In this document: in pieces, positions 7,831-14,553 of the stretch
Layout of the letters: each line of letters starts with the position of its first letter
Numbering within the stretch: position 1 is the first letter of the stretch
Assembly: GCA_030039095.1 (NCBI GenBank)
Contig: JASHQP010000049.1
Location: 1-23,821, forward strand
Direction: 5' to 3'
Length of the DNA stretch: 23,821 bases
Source of the DNA: Streptosporangiaceae bacterium
GTDB lineage: Bacteria > Actinomycetota > Actinomycetes > Streptosporangiales > Streptosporangiaceae
The notes under the pieces: generated by a model
What the model was told of the DNA's origin: nothing
What the model saw: only the letters and a program-made list of their open reading frames with translations
Databases searched by the model: none
Program-made: the position numbers and the translations under genes

Positions 7831-8760
7831 GTGAAAGCCATTGGCGTAACCGAGTTCGGCGGCCCCGACGCGCTGCACGTCGTGGAGCTGCCAGATCCCC
7901 AGGCCGGCCCCGGTGAGGTCCGCATCCGCGTCCACGCCGCCGCGGTCAACCCGACCGACACGGTGCTGCGCAGCGGTGCCAGGGCGACGGACGTCCCGCC
8001 GCCCTACGTCCCCGGCATGGACGTCGCGGGCGTGCTCGACCAGATCGGCCCGGGCACGCCCACCGGCCTGCAGGCCGGCCTCGACGTCATGGCGATCGTG
8101 GTGCCGCACGGCCAGACCGGCGGCTACGCCGAGCGTGTCGTGGTCCCGGCCGAGTCCGTGGCCAGGGTGCCCGAGGGCGCCACGTACGCCGAGGCCTCGA
8201 CGCTGCCGATGAACGGGCTGACCACGGTCCAGGCGCTCGACCTGCTCGGCCTCGAGCCCGGCCAGACCCTCGCGGTCACCGGTGCCGCCGGGGCGGTCGG
8301 CGGGTACGCGGTGCAGCTGGGGAAGGCGGCCGGCCTGCGGGTCGTCGCCGACGCCGCACCGTCCGACGAGCAGCTCGTCAAGGACCTGGGTGCCGACGTC
8401 GTGGTCGAGCGTGGCCCGGCGTTCGCGCGGCGGGTCCGCGAGGTGGTTCCCGATGGAGCCGATGGGCTGGTCGACGCCGCCCTGATGAGTGAGCTGGCCG
8501 TCCCCGCGGTACGCGACGGCGGCCGGGTCGCCACCGTGCGCGGTTTCGTAGGGGAGCAAGACCGGGGTATCACGTTCCACCCGGTAACCGTGCGCAGCTA
8601 CGCCCGCGAGCAGGCGAAGCTCGACAACCTGCGCCGGCTCGCCGAGACCGGCCAGGTCACGCTCCGCGTGGCACGCATCCTGCCGGCCGAGCGCGCCGCC
8701 GAGGCCCACCGGATCCTGGAGGCCGGCGGCACCAGGGGACGACTGGTCCTGGAATTCTGA
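7831..8760 (+). CDS. Zinc-independent MDR quinone oxidoreductase / alcohol dehydrogenase-like
   Basis: The 309-aa protein has a GroES-like N-terminal domain (VKAIGVTEFGG through the proline-rich strand) and a Rossmann domain with AVTGAAGAVGGYAVQLGKAA near residues 148-167, the NADPH loop of the quinone oxidoreductase branch. The GHE zinc site and structural cysteines of zinc-type alcohol dehydrogenases are missing. It likely reduces quinones or enones with NADPH in the cytosol. GTG 7831 matches the normal family start (MKAxGVxxFGGP); a TTG four codons upstream is less likely. The stop is 5 nt from the deformylase start, so the two genes probably share a message, though they have no obvious joint pathway. 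Confidence 0.9.
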   Translation: MKAIGVTEFGGPDALHVVELPDPQAGPGEVRIRVHAAAVNPTDTVLRSGARATDVPPPYVPGMDVAGVLDQIGPGTPTGLQAGLDVMAIVVPHGQTGGYAERVVVPAESVARVPEGATYAEASTLPMNGLTTVQALDLLGLEPGQTLAVTGAAGAVGGYAVQLGKAAGLRVVADAAPSDEQLVKDLGADVVVERGPAFARRVREVVPDGADGLVDAALMSELAVPAVRDGGRVATVRGFVGEQDRGITFHPVTVRSYAREQAKLDNLRRLAETGQVTLRVARILPAERAAEAHRILEAGGTRGRLVLEF

Positions 8761-8765
8761 TCCCC

Positions 8766-9422
8766 ATGACCGATGAGGATGTGCTGCCGATCGTGCAGTG
8801 CGGCGACCCGGTGCTTCGCCGCGCCGCCGAACCCGTCGACCCGGCCGACCTGCGCACAACCAGGCTGCAGCGCCTGATCGCGCAGATGCGCGCGACCATG
8901 CAGGACGCTCCCGGCGTCGGTCTCGCCGCTCCCCAGGTCGGGGTGCCGCTGCAGCTCGCCGTCCTGCAGGACAGCCCGGAGCGGTGGGGCAACCTGAGCG
9001 AGGAAGAACGGGCGGCACGCGAGCGAACCGAGCTGCCGTTCACCGTGCTGGTCAACCCCGTGGTCACACCGGTCAGCCGCGTCGGCCCCGCCGGCCCCGC
9101 CGGGGAGGACGGCCTGGCTGGCTTCTACGAGGGATGCCTGAGCGTCCCCGGGCTGGCCGCGCTCGTGGCCCGGCACCGCGCCGTGCGGGTCGAGGCCCTC
9201 GACTCCCGTGGCGAGCCCATCGACCGTGTATTCACCGGCTGGCCGGCCCGGATCGTCCAGCACGAGGCCGATCACCTCGGCGGCCGCCTGTACCTCGACC
9301 GGGCCGAGGCCCGGTCGCTGTCGACCGCCGACAACTACCTCAGGTTCTGGGCCGGGCGGCCCCCGGCCGAGGCGGCGGCCGCTCTCGGGTTCACGATCAG
9401 CGGAGCCTCACTGGTGCGCTGA
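8766..9422 (+). CDS. def: Peptide deformylase
   Basis: The 218-aa enzyme removes the formyl group from new protein N-termini. All three metal-site motifs are present: GVGLAAPQ at 50-57, EGCLS at 122-126 with the metal ligand Cys124, and HEADH at 166-170. It is longer than the usual 165-190 aa because of a charged insertion after the first motif (about 70-92) and a C-terminal tail. The last codons (LVR and stop) lie inside the left 24-bp inverted repeat of the element that starts at 9414, so the natural C-terminus may have been replaced by element sequence (inference). Actinobacteria often carry several def paralogues, so this may not be the essential copy. Confidence 0.94.
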   Translation: MTDEDVLPIVQCGDPVLRRAAEPVDPADLRTTRLQRLIAQMRATMQDAPGVGLAAPQVGVPLQLAVLQDSPERWGNLSEEERAARERTELPFTVLVNPVVTPVSRVGPAGPAGEDGLAGFYEGCLSVPGLAALVARHRAVRVEALDSRGEPIDRVFTGWPARIVQHEADHLGGRLYLDRAEARSLSTADNYLRFWAGRPPAEAAAALGFTISGASLVR

Positions 9423-9437
9423 CCACGAACGTTCACC
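9414..9437 (+). repeat. Left 24-bp terminal inverted repeat
   Basis: Reads GTGCGCTGACCA, CG, then AACGTTCACC. It matches the reverse complement of 10657-10680 with two differences (CG against TA in the middle). It contains the stop codon of def. Confidence 0.75.
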
Positions 9438-9476
9438 TGTTGGGCTGGGCGCCGTTGGCGCTGCCGTGGCGGGTCC

Positions 9477-9505
9477 GCACTCGATCCAGGTATGGAGTCG
9501 AGTGC
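9477..9505 (+). repeat. Inverted repeat upstream of the transposase fragment
   Basis: GCACTCGA (9477-9484) and TCGAGTGC (9498-9505) form an 8-bp stem with a 13-nt loop, just before the GGGAG ribosome site of the IS630 fragment. It may be a leader hairpin of the original insertion sequence. Confidence 0.5.
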
Positions 9506-9515
9506 GGGAGTGGCG

Positions 9516-9694
9516 ATGGCAGAACCGGCGCGGGGCGGCGGCTGACCGATCAGGAGGGCCAGCGGCTGCAGCAGATCGTGCGCCGCGGCGAGCATGAGTC
9601 GATCCGGGTCCGGCGGGCGCTGATCATCGTGGCATCGGCGTCAGGCACGCCGGTCCCGGCGATCGCGCGGCTGGTCGCTGCGGACGAGGACACC
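9516..9694 (+). pseudogene. IS630-family transposase, N-terminal fragment, frameshifted
   Basis: ATG 9516, preceded by GGGAG, opens MAEPAR. After a frame change in a G/C run near 9530 the sequence continues as RRLTDQEGQRLQQIVRRG and then VPAIARLVAADEDT, the helix-turn-helix N-terminus of actinobacterial IS630-type transposases. The match ends abruptly at DEDT (9694), before the DDE catalytic domain, and a stop follows at 9716-9718. It is therefore both frameshifted and truncated. The assignment rests on recalled family sequence, not a search. Confidence 0.7.
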
Positions 9695-9870
9695 CGCCCG
9701 GCAGCATGCGAACGCTAGCGCGGCGTCCATGAACGTCCGGGCGTCCATGGACTCCAAGGATGGAGCAAGGCAAGCGAGCGCCCAAGTCCAGCCCGCCGCC
9801 GCGAAGACGTCTGGCCCGTGGCAGAGCGCCATGGCCAGCCGCCCGCCCCCAGACCGGACCTGCGCCTGGG

Positions 9871-10207
9871 TCAGTCGCCGACCGCTCCATCGATCGTCTC
9901 TCTCAGCAGGTCGGCGTGGCCACAATGGCGCGCATATTCCTCGATCATGTGCACGGCGATGAACCCAAGGCTCGCTGGGCGGCCGTACCCGGTTCGCGCG
10001 GCAGGCACCACTTCGTCGAGCGAGTGGGCGGAACCCATGTTCCTGGACTCGGCGCAGGCGGTGAGAAATCGCTGCACAACCTCCTCAGAGCCCCGCACAT
10101 TTCCACAGCAGCGTGCTTCGGTAGTAGTCGAGCATGGACCAAAGAATTTCCGCCTCGCCGCCGGTCAGGCTGAACTCAGGCCGCTCCACCTTGTCGATGA
10201 CTGCCAT
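9871..10207 (-). pseudogene. DUF664/DinB-like protein remnant with internal deletion
   Basis: The 5' part (ATG 10207, behind a strong GAGGAG site) reads EAEILWSMLDYYRSTLLWKCAGL, the first helix of DUF664 proteins, and stops at once. In the next frame the C-terminal part continues EEVVQRFLTACAESR and ends LGFIAVHMIEEYARHCGHADLLRE-type sequence, with the conserved HMIEEYARH metal-site helix. The central 50-60 residues of the family are missing and the frame changes at the junction, so a deletion caused the break. Intact relatives are DinB-fold proteins, some of them thiol transferases. The parts are otherwise well preserved, so the loss may be recent. Confidence 0.7.
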
Positions 10208-10341
10208 GCGCTTCTCCTCTGCATACGAAGGCGGCGCCCGGCGGCGCAGCCTTCCCGCCTCGAGGCTGTATTGCCTTCGTAGACGACCCAGATCGTCAAT
10301 ATTCACCGGCGGCAGGCAGCCCGGCCACGATCTCGTTCACA

Positions 10342-10640
10342 TCAGCCGGCGGCCAGCGGGGTGACGTCAGCCCGCCAGCACTCGTTCGCAAGCTCGGCGG
10401 CGAACCGCAGGCAAGGGCACTGAGCCGGTTGGACGGCTCGTGAGCGACCAGACCGTGCCCGGCCAGGGAACCGATGATGGTGGCGGGCGAAACCCGGATC
10501 TGGTGGTGCTGCAGATGCCAGATGACGCAGTGCGGCCTGGCATCCAGGGCCCTGCCTGGCCAGGCCCTGCACAAGGCCACGGCCAAGCCCGCTGCCTCCG
10601 CGATGATCGTGTTCGTAGAGGTCCTCGCCGCCGGGACGCG
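10342..10640 (-). pseudogene. IS481-type transposase, internal fragment, frameshifted
   Basis: On the minus strand one frame gives ALDARPHCVIWHLQHHQIRV followed by SPATIIGSLAGHGLVAHEPSNR. A second frame continues CLRFAAELANECWRADVT and ends at a stop at 10342. Together these follow the linker and start of the integrase core of IS481-type transposases (usually ...RFAAxxPNExWQADFTHYRL). The N-terminal helix-turn-helix and nearly all of the DDE catalytic core are missing, and one frameshift is present. It cannot encode a functional transposase. The family call is from recalled sequence patterns. Confidence 0.65.
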
Positions 10641-10656
10641 AAGTGTCAGCCGCCAC

Positions 10657-10680
10657 GGTGAACGTTTATGGTCAGCGCAC
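10657..10680 (-). repeat. Right 24-bp terminal inverted repeat
   Basis: Mirror copy of 9414-9437 with two mismatches. It ends directly against the TAGCCT -10 box of hisH, so any -35 contact of that promoter falls inside the repeat. Confidence 0.75.
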
Positions 10681-10695
10681 TAGCCTGGGCGGGTG
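10681..10695 (+). promoter_or_regulatory. Candidate leaderless promoter -10 and start of hisH
   Basis: TAGCCT (10681-10686), six bases GGGCGG, then the GTG start at 10693. The geometry is the same as at hisC. The -35 region would lie at about 10657-10663, inside the right inverted repeat of the upstream element. Confidence 0.55.
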
Positions 10696-11328
10696 GGGAA
10701 CAAGGTCGTCGTGCTCGACTACGGCTTCGGCAACATCCGCTCGGCGCAGCGCGCGCTGCAGCGAGCCGGGGCCGACGCCGAGGTGACCGCGGACTTCGAC
10801 GCGGCGATGGACGCCGACGGGCTGGTCGTGCCTGGCGTCGGCGCGTTCGCCGCGTGCATGGCCGGGCTGCGCAAGGTACGCGGCAACATGATCATCGGCA
10901 GGCGCCTCGCGGGCGGCCGCCCGGTCCTCGGGATCTGTGTCGGGATGCAGGTCCTGTTCGAGGAGGGGATCGAGCACGGCGAGCGCACCGAGGGCTGCGG
11001 CGAGTGGCCGGGTGTGGTGCGCCGGCTGAGGGCCCCGGTGCTGCCGCACATGGGCTGGAACACCGTTGACGCCCCCTCGCAGTCGCGGCTGTTCGCCGGG
11101 ATCGGCGACGGCGCGAGGTTCTACTTCGTGCACTCCTACGCCGCCACGGAACTGCCGCTGCCGGAGAGCGAGCATATGACCGCGCCGCTGCTCACCTGGG
11201 CCACGCACGGCGAGCCGTTCATCGCTGCCGTGGAGAACGGCCCGCTGAGCGCGACGCAGTTCCACCCGGAGAAGTCCGGGGACGCCGGCGCTGCGCTGCT
11301 CGCCAACTGGCTAGAGTCGGTGCGGTGA
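10693..11328 (+). CDS. hisH: Imidazole glycerol phosphate synthase, glutamine amidotransferase subunit
   Basis: The 211-aa class I glutaminase supplies ammonia to HisF. The catalytic triad is visible: Cys82 in GICVGMQ, and His191 and Glu193 in FHPEKS. The oxyanion region PGVGAF is at 47-52. The GTG at 10693 gives the normal N-terminus [10 protein letters not shown] and has a leaderless-type promoter, with no Shine-Dalgarno. The TGA stop overlaps the GTG start of priA (GTGA), so the two are translationally coupled. It heads the second his block, just downstream of the inverted-repeat element. Confidence 0.96.
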   Translation: MGNKVVVLDYGFGNIRSAQRALQRAGADAEVTADFDAAMDADGLVVPGVGAFAACMAGLRKVRGNMIIGRRLAGGRPVLGICVGMQVLFEEGIEHGERTEGCGEWPGVVRRLRAPVLPHMGWNTVDAPSQSRLFAGIGDGARFYFVHSYAATELPLPESEHMTAPLLTWATHGEPFIAAVENGPLSATQFHPEKSGDAGAALLANWLESVR

Positions 11329-12170
11329 CCGACCTCACCTTGCTGCCCGCCGTGGATGTGGCCGGCGGCCAGGCCGTCCGGCTCGTGCAGGGCGCCGCCG
11401 GGACCGAGACCAGCTACGGTGACCCGCTGGCCGCCGCCCGCGACTGGCAGCGGGCCGGTGCCGAGTGGATCCACCTGGTCGACCTCGATGCGGCCTTCCG
11501 GAGGGGCTCCAACGCGGAATTGCTGGCGTCGATCGTCGGGCAAGTCGACGTCGCGTTCGAGGTCTCCGGCGGCATCCGCGACGACGCCTCGCTGGCCGCT
11601 GCCCTGGGCACCGGGTGCGCGCGCGTGGTCATCGGGACCGCCGCGCTGGAGGACCCGGACTGGGTCCGCGGCGCGATCGCCGAGCACGGCGAGCGGATCG
11701 CCGTCGGCCTCGACGTCCGCGGCACCCGGCTGGCCGCCCGCGGCTGGACGACCGACGGCGGCGAGCTCGACGACGCGCTGGACCGGCTCGACGCCGACGG
11801 CTGCCGGCGCTACGTGGTCACCGACATCACCAAGGACGGCATGCTGCGCGGCCCGAACCTGGACCTGCTGCGCGGGGTCTGCGCGCGCACCGAGCGCCCG
11901 GTGATCGCCAGCGGCGGGGTGTCCAGCGTGTCCGACCTGCAGGCCATCGCCGGCCTCCTGCCGCTCGGGGTTGAGGGCGCGATCATCGGCAAGGCCCTCT
12001 ATGCCGGAGCGTTCACCCTGCAAGAGGCCCTGAACGTGACGCGCGCCGCCACCGGCGCAAGCCGTGCCGACCGCGAGGGCCGGCCCGCCGGCCTTGAAGG
12101 GGGCCGGGGAGGCGGGTGGGGGCAACGGGGGGTCCGGGGGGTCGTCCCCCCGACTGGCAGGGTCGGCTGA
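11325..12170 (+). CDS. priA: PriA: bifunctional HisA/TrpF isomerase with C-terminal extension
   Basis: A (beta-alpha)8 isomerase for ProFAR in histidine synthesis and, in PriA-type enzymes, for phosphoribosylanthranilate in tryptophan synthesis. Asp11 (PAVD) and Asp171 (TDITKDG) match the catalytic pair of mycobacterial PriA (Asp11/Asp175). Arg19, Ser81, Arg139 and Trp141 match the residues that give dual specificity. At 281 aa it is about 40 residues longer than usual. The fold ends around residue 242 ([12 protein letters not shown]) and a Gly/Arg-rich tail follows, encoded by G-runs and a GC hairpin. The stop TGA shares its last base with the hisF ATG. Sequencing error or read-through of repeat DNA could explain the tail. 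Confidence 0.93.
   Translation: MTDLTLLPAVDVAGGQAVRLVQGAAGTETSYGDPLAAARDWQRAGAEWIHLVDLDAAFRRGSNAELLASIVGQVDVAFEVSGGIRDDASLAAALGTGCARVVIGTAALEDPDWVRGAIAEHGERIAVGLDVRGTRLAARGWTTDGGELDDALDRLDADGCRRYVVTDITKDGMLRGPNLDLLRGVCARTERPVIASGGVSSVSDLQAIAGLLPLGVEGAIIGKALYAGAFTLQEALNVTRAATGASRADREGRPAGLEGGRGGGWGQRGVRGVVPPTGRVG
12135..12152 (+). repeat. GC hairpin just before hisF
   Basis: CGGGGGG, loop TCGT, CCCCCCG form a perfect 7-bp stem inside the priA tail, ending 17 nt before the hisF ATG. It looks like the GC palindromes scattered between genes in actinobacteria. It could mask or tune hisF translation. Confidence 0.55.
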
Positions 12171-12979
12171 TGCCGGTTGCCGTCCGGGTGATTCCCTGCC
12201 TGGACGTGGACGGCGGCCGGGTGGTCAAGGGCGTCAACTTCCGCAACCTGCGCGACGCGGGTGACCCGGTGCAGCTGGCCGCCGCGTACGACGCCGAGGG
12301 CGCCGACGAGCTGGTTTTCCTCGACATCACCGCGTCGGCCGAGTACCGGGACACGATGGTCGGCGTGGTGGCGCACACCGCCGATCAGGTGTTCATCCCG
12401 CTGACCGTCGGCGGGGGAGTGCGCAGTGTGGATGACGTCGACGCGCTGTTGCGCGCGGGGGCCGACAAGGTGTCGCTGAACACCGCGGCGGTCGCCAGGC
12501 CCGAGCTGCTCACCGAGGTGGCCGCCCGGTTCGGCGCGCAGTGCGTGGTGGTGTCGGTGGACGCGCGCCGTATCGTGCCCTCCGGTCAGGACGCGATCTT
12601 CGGGGGGAGCGCGGGGGGCGGAGCCCCACGCGGGTGCGGGTTCGAGGTGACCACGCACGGCGGGCGGCGCGGCACCGGCCTCGACGCGGTCGCCTGGGCG
12701 CGCCGGGCGGCCGAGCTCGGTGCCGGCGAGATCCTGCTGAACTCGATGGACGCCGACGGGACGCAGGGCGGGTTCGATCTGGAGCTGATCGGGGCGGTGC
12801 GCGAGGCCGTGGACGTCCCGGTGATCGCGAGCGGCGGGGCCGGCCGGGCGCAGGACTTCGCCCCGGCGGTCGCCGCTGGCGCCGACGCGGTGCTCGCCGC
12901 CAGCGTGTTCCACTTCGGCGAGCTCAAGATCGGCGACGTCAAGGAGTCGCTGCGGGCGGCTGGCCACCCGGTCCGCTGA
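12170..12979 (+). CDS. hisF: Imidazole glycerol phosphate synthase, cyclase subunit
   Basis: The 269-aa (beta-alpha)8 subunit condenses PRFAR with ammonia from HisH to give imidazole glycerol phosphate and AICAR. The catalytic aspartates Asp12 (IPCLDVD) and Asp131 (SVDAR) are present, with phosphate-binding strands [10 protein letters not shown] and VIASGGAG. The loop after Asp131 (about residues 138-156) is expanded to a Gly-rich stretch encoded by G-runs (near 12600-12635) before the conserved [13 protein letters not shown]. This makes the protein some 12 residues longer than usual. The ATG at 12170 overlaps the priA stop as TGATG. The next his gene, hisI, is 360 bp away. Confidence 0.95.
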   Translation: MPVAVRVIPCLDVDGGRVVKGVNFRNLRDAGDPVQLAAAYDAEGADELVFLDITASAEYRDTMVGVVAHTADQVFIPLTVGGGVRSVDDVDALLRAGADKVSLNTAAVARPELLTEVAARFGAQCVVVSVDARRIVPSGQDAIFGGSAGGGAPRGCGFEVTTHGGRRGTGLDAVAWARRAAELGAGEILLNSMDADGTQGGFDLELIGAVREAVDVPVIASGGAGRAQDFAPAVAAGADAVLAASVFHFGELKIGDVKESLRAAGHPVR

Positions 12980-13016
12980 CCGTTGTGCGGGTGCGGCGGC
13001 CGGCCCGGCGCGTCGA

Positions 13017-13181
13017 TCAGGACCCCGGCCACGTCGTCGGCGCCGGCGGTGCGTCCCGCTTGCCGTCCTTGGCTTCCATGATCTCTTTGCTGACGGTCAC
13101 CAGCGATTCGCAGAAGTGCTGCGCGTTGTCCGGCGAACAGTATTTGAGGATGCTGTCCAGCGTCACGAACGACCAGCGCAT
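13017..13181 (-). CDS. Small hypothetical ORF or gene remnant between hisF and hisI
   Basis: A 54-codon frame from ATG 13181 to TGA 13017 begins MRWSFVTLDSILKYC. It has a mixed, protein-like composition (Lys, Ile, Tyr, Phe, Cys) and GC-rich third codon positions, unlike the Arg/Pro/Ala-rich shadow frames nearby. The open frame extends upstream to a stop at about 13247 with the same character (ITSPRYSICTGAAG) but no start codon, so it may be the 3' end of a decayed gene. I do not recognise the family and no ribosome site is visible. It sits antisense between hisF and hisI. Confidence 0.35.
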   Translation of the reverse strand: MRWSFVTLDSILKYCSPDNAQHFCESLVTVSKEIMEAKDGKRDAPPAPTTWPGS

Positions 13182-13258
13182 GACCTCGCTGTCGCCAGCC
13201 GCTCCCGTGCATATCGAGTAGCGCGGGGAGGTAATCGCGCGGTCGTCCTAATCTACCG

Positions 13259-13291
13259 TGATCATGGAACGGAGCCTTCACGCCAAGATCA
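13259..13291. repeat. Imperfect hairpin upstream of hisI
   Basis: TGATCATGG (13259-13267) and CCAAGATCA (13283-13291) pair over 9 bp with one mismatch around a 15-nt loop. It may be a dispersed palindromic repeat or a terminator separating hisF from hisI. Confidence 0.4.
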
Positions 13292-13339
13292 AAGCTGCGC
13301 GTTGGTCAGCTGCGCTTGGGGGCGTGCCAAGCTAGGGAC

Positions 13340-13747
13340 ATGGGCACGAGCGAGAAGACCACCAGGGTCGGGGTCGGCGAGTCCGAGCTCGACCCGGAGA
13401 TCGCCGCGCGGCTGAAGCGCAATCCCGACGGGCTGATAGCGGCCATCGCTCAGCAGCACGACACCGGCGAGGTGCTGATGCTGGGCTGGATGGACGACGA
13501 GGCGCTGCATCGCACGCTGACCACGGGCCGGTGCACGTACTGGTCGCGCAGCCGGAGCGAGTACTGGGTCAAGGGCGAGACGTCGGGCCATGCTCAGTGG
13601 GTGAAGTCGGTCGCGCTCGACTGCGACGGCGACGTGGTGCTGGTCAAGGTCGACCAGGCTGGGGCGGCCTGCCACACGGGCGACCGGACCTGCTTCGACG
13701 CCGACGTGCTCGCGGCGATCGCCGCCGACAGCGCCGAAGCTGGCTAG
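13340..13747 (+). CDS. hisI: Phosphoribosyl-AMP cyclohydrolase
   Basis: The 135-aa enzyme opens the adenine ring of PR-AMP to give ProFAR, the PriA substrate. The zinc and magnesium motifs are complete: DCDGD with Asp94, Cys95, Asp96 and Asp98, and CHTGDRTCF with Cys111 and Cys118. The family core [10 protein letters not shown] and [13 protein letters not shown] is present. It is monofunctional, with no HisE pyrophosphohydrolase domain. ATG 13340 is taken as the start; CAAGCT lies 6 nt before it, possibly a weak leaderless -10. A TTG eight codons upstream is unlikely. Unlike the usual layout it is separated from hisF by 360 bp, so it probably has its own promoter. It converges with the PRC-barrel gene 20 bp away. 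Confidence 0.95.
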   Translation: MGTSEKTTRVGVGESELDPEIAARLKRNPDGLIAAIAQQHDTGEVLMLGWMDDEALHRTLTTGRCTYWSRSRSEYWVKGETSGHAQWVKSVALDCDGDVVLVKVDQAGAACHTGDRTCFDADVLAAIAADSAEAG

Positions 13748-13767
13748 GCCACCGCCTGCGGGGAGCG

Positions 13768-14418
13768 CTACTCGGGGTGCTCGACGTCCACCGGGGGCAG
13801 GTCCTGGACCTGCCGCTTGGTGATGCTCAGGCGGATGCCGTCGTCCGGGTCGACCTTGGCGACGGCGCCGACCGGGATGGCCACCTCTTTCTTGCCCCAC
13901 AGGTGGCCCTCCTGCAGCAGCACGTGGGTCACGTGGCCTGATTTCCGGTCGATGACCAGCCCCTGGACCCGCCCGATGGCGCCGTCGGTGGCGTGCACGT
14001 GCTCGCCGCGGCGCACCTCGACCTCGCCCAGCGGGGTCGTGTCGTAGACGACGCCCATCGGGACCATTTCCGGGCCGAACCCCGCCAGGCCCGGGCCGAG
14101 GCCGTAGTAGGGCCAGCTCATCGCCTGGTCCGGGCCATAGGCCGGGACGCCGCCGGCGCCCGGGATGAACTGGGTCTCCTCGGCGTCGTCGAGTTGCTCG
14201 AAATCGGCCGTGCTGCAGCGGAGCCTGATCTGGTCGGCTGCGGCGTCCACGAGGTCGAGCGGAACCAGCTTTGCCAGGTCGAGCCGGTGTTTCGGCTCGA
14301 CGACCAGGTGGGTCACCGCACGGGCGACCGGGTCCACGATCACGCGGCACACCACGCCGCAGACCCCGTCGGTGCAGCTGACCTCGGCCCCGATCGTGAA
14401 CGGCGTTGTCTCTGTCAC
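13768..14418 (-). CDS. Two-domain PRC-barrel protein
   Basis: The 216-aa protein has two PRC-barrel-like units. One is at about residues 6-70 (FTIGAEVSCTDG ... VTHLVVEPKH). The other is at about 130-200 (HVHATDGAIGRVQGLVIDRK ... VTHVLLQEGHLWGKKEVAIP). They are joined by a Pro/Gly/Tyr-rich linker (WPYYGLGPGLAGFGPEMVP). PRC barrels occur in RimM and photosynthetic reaction centre H subunits; stand-alone soluble forms are of unknown function and are often stress-related (weak inference). The GTG at 14418 was chosen because GAGGAGG lies at a good distance upstream, whereas earlier in-frame codons give an Arg-rich stretch. It is divergent from the glycoside hydrolase. Confidence 0.85.
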   Translation of the reverse strand: MTETTPFTIGAEVSCTDGVCGVVCRVIVDPVARAVTHLVVEPKHRLDLAKLVPLDLVDAAADQIRLRCSTADFEQLDDAEETQFIPGAGGVPAYGPDQAMSWPYYGLGPGLAGFGPEMVPMGVVYDTTPLGEVEVRRGEHVHATDGAIGRVQGLVIDRKSGHVTHVLLQEGHLWGKKEVAIPVGAVAKVDPDDGIRLSITKRQVQDLPPVDVEHPE

Positions 14419-14510
14419 GGCGATCCTCCTCGACGTGGTCAGCGATACCCGCGTGCGGCCCCGGGCAATCACGGGCCCTGCCCGGCAAAAGTGCGCGAAC
14501 CAGTCAAGGT

Positions 14511-14549
14511 ATGAAGCAACGCGATATCAAGACTCACTACCCTCTTTAG
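14511..14549 (+). CDS. Possible 12-aa upstream ORF before the glycoside hydrolase
   Basis: ATG 14511, preceded by AAGG, opens MKQRDIKTHYPL and stops one base before the GTG of the hydrolase gene. The region is the most AT-rich nearby, as expected of a promoter, so the frame may be accidental. If transcribed, it would couple to the hydrolase start. Confidence 0.22.
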   Translation: MKQRDIKTHYPL

Positions 14550-14553
14550 CGTG
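14538..14553 (+). promoter_or_regulatory. Candidate leaderless promoter -10 of the GH2 gene
   Basis: TACCCT (14538-14543) is followed by 7 nt and the GTG start at 14551. No Shine-Dalgarno precedes the GTG. This reading competes with the upstream-ORF reading of the same bases. Confidence 0.4.

Larger units (their letters stand above)
9414..10680. mobile_element. Scarred 1.27-kb element bounded by 24-bp inverted repeats
   Basis: Two sequences matching at 22 of 24 positions face each other at 9414-9437 and 10657-10680, sharing GTGCGCTGACCA and AACGTTCACC. They exactly bracket a stretch with no intact gene. Inside, from left to right, are a 5' piece of an IS630-type transposase, a DUF664/DinB-like gene with an internal deletion, and a mid-piece of an IS481-type transposase. 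TA follows the right repeat at 10681, as expected for IS630 target duplication, but no TA precedes the left repeat. It is best read as a dead or non-autonomous IS630-like element that trapped other debris. The stretch 9720-9870 shows no gene I can defend. Confidence 0.6.

Noticed and set aside
7714..9018. 434-codon minus-strand frame opposite the quinone oxidoreductase and def
   Set aside because: Spans two well-identified plus-strand genes and has shadow-type composition.
9641..9925. Minus-strand frame with a faint resemblance to DUF1772 proteins
   Set aside because: Only a few residues (MDARTFMDA) are suggestive; too weak to call even as a remnant.
9404..10690. Target-site duplication flanking the inverted repeats
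   Set aside because: TA follows the right repeat, but the left is preceded by CTG; no matching duplication is visible on both sides.
12586..13281. 231-codon minus-strand frame over hisF and the gap
   Set aside because: Most of it is antisense to hisF. In the gap, a different minus frame (13181-13017) has the more protein-like composition.
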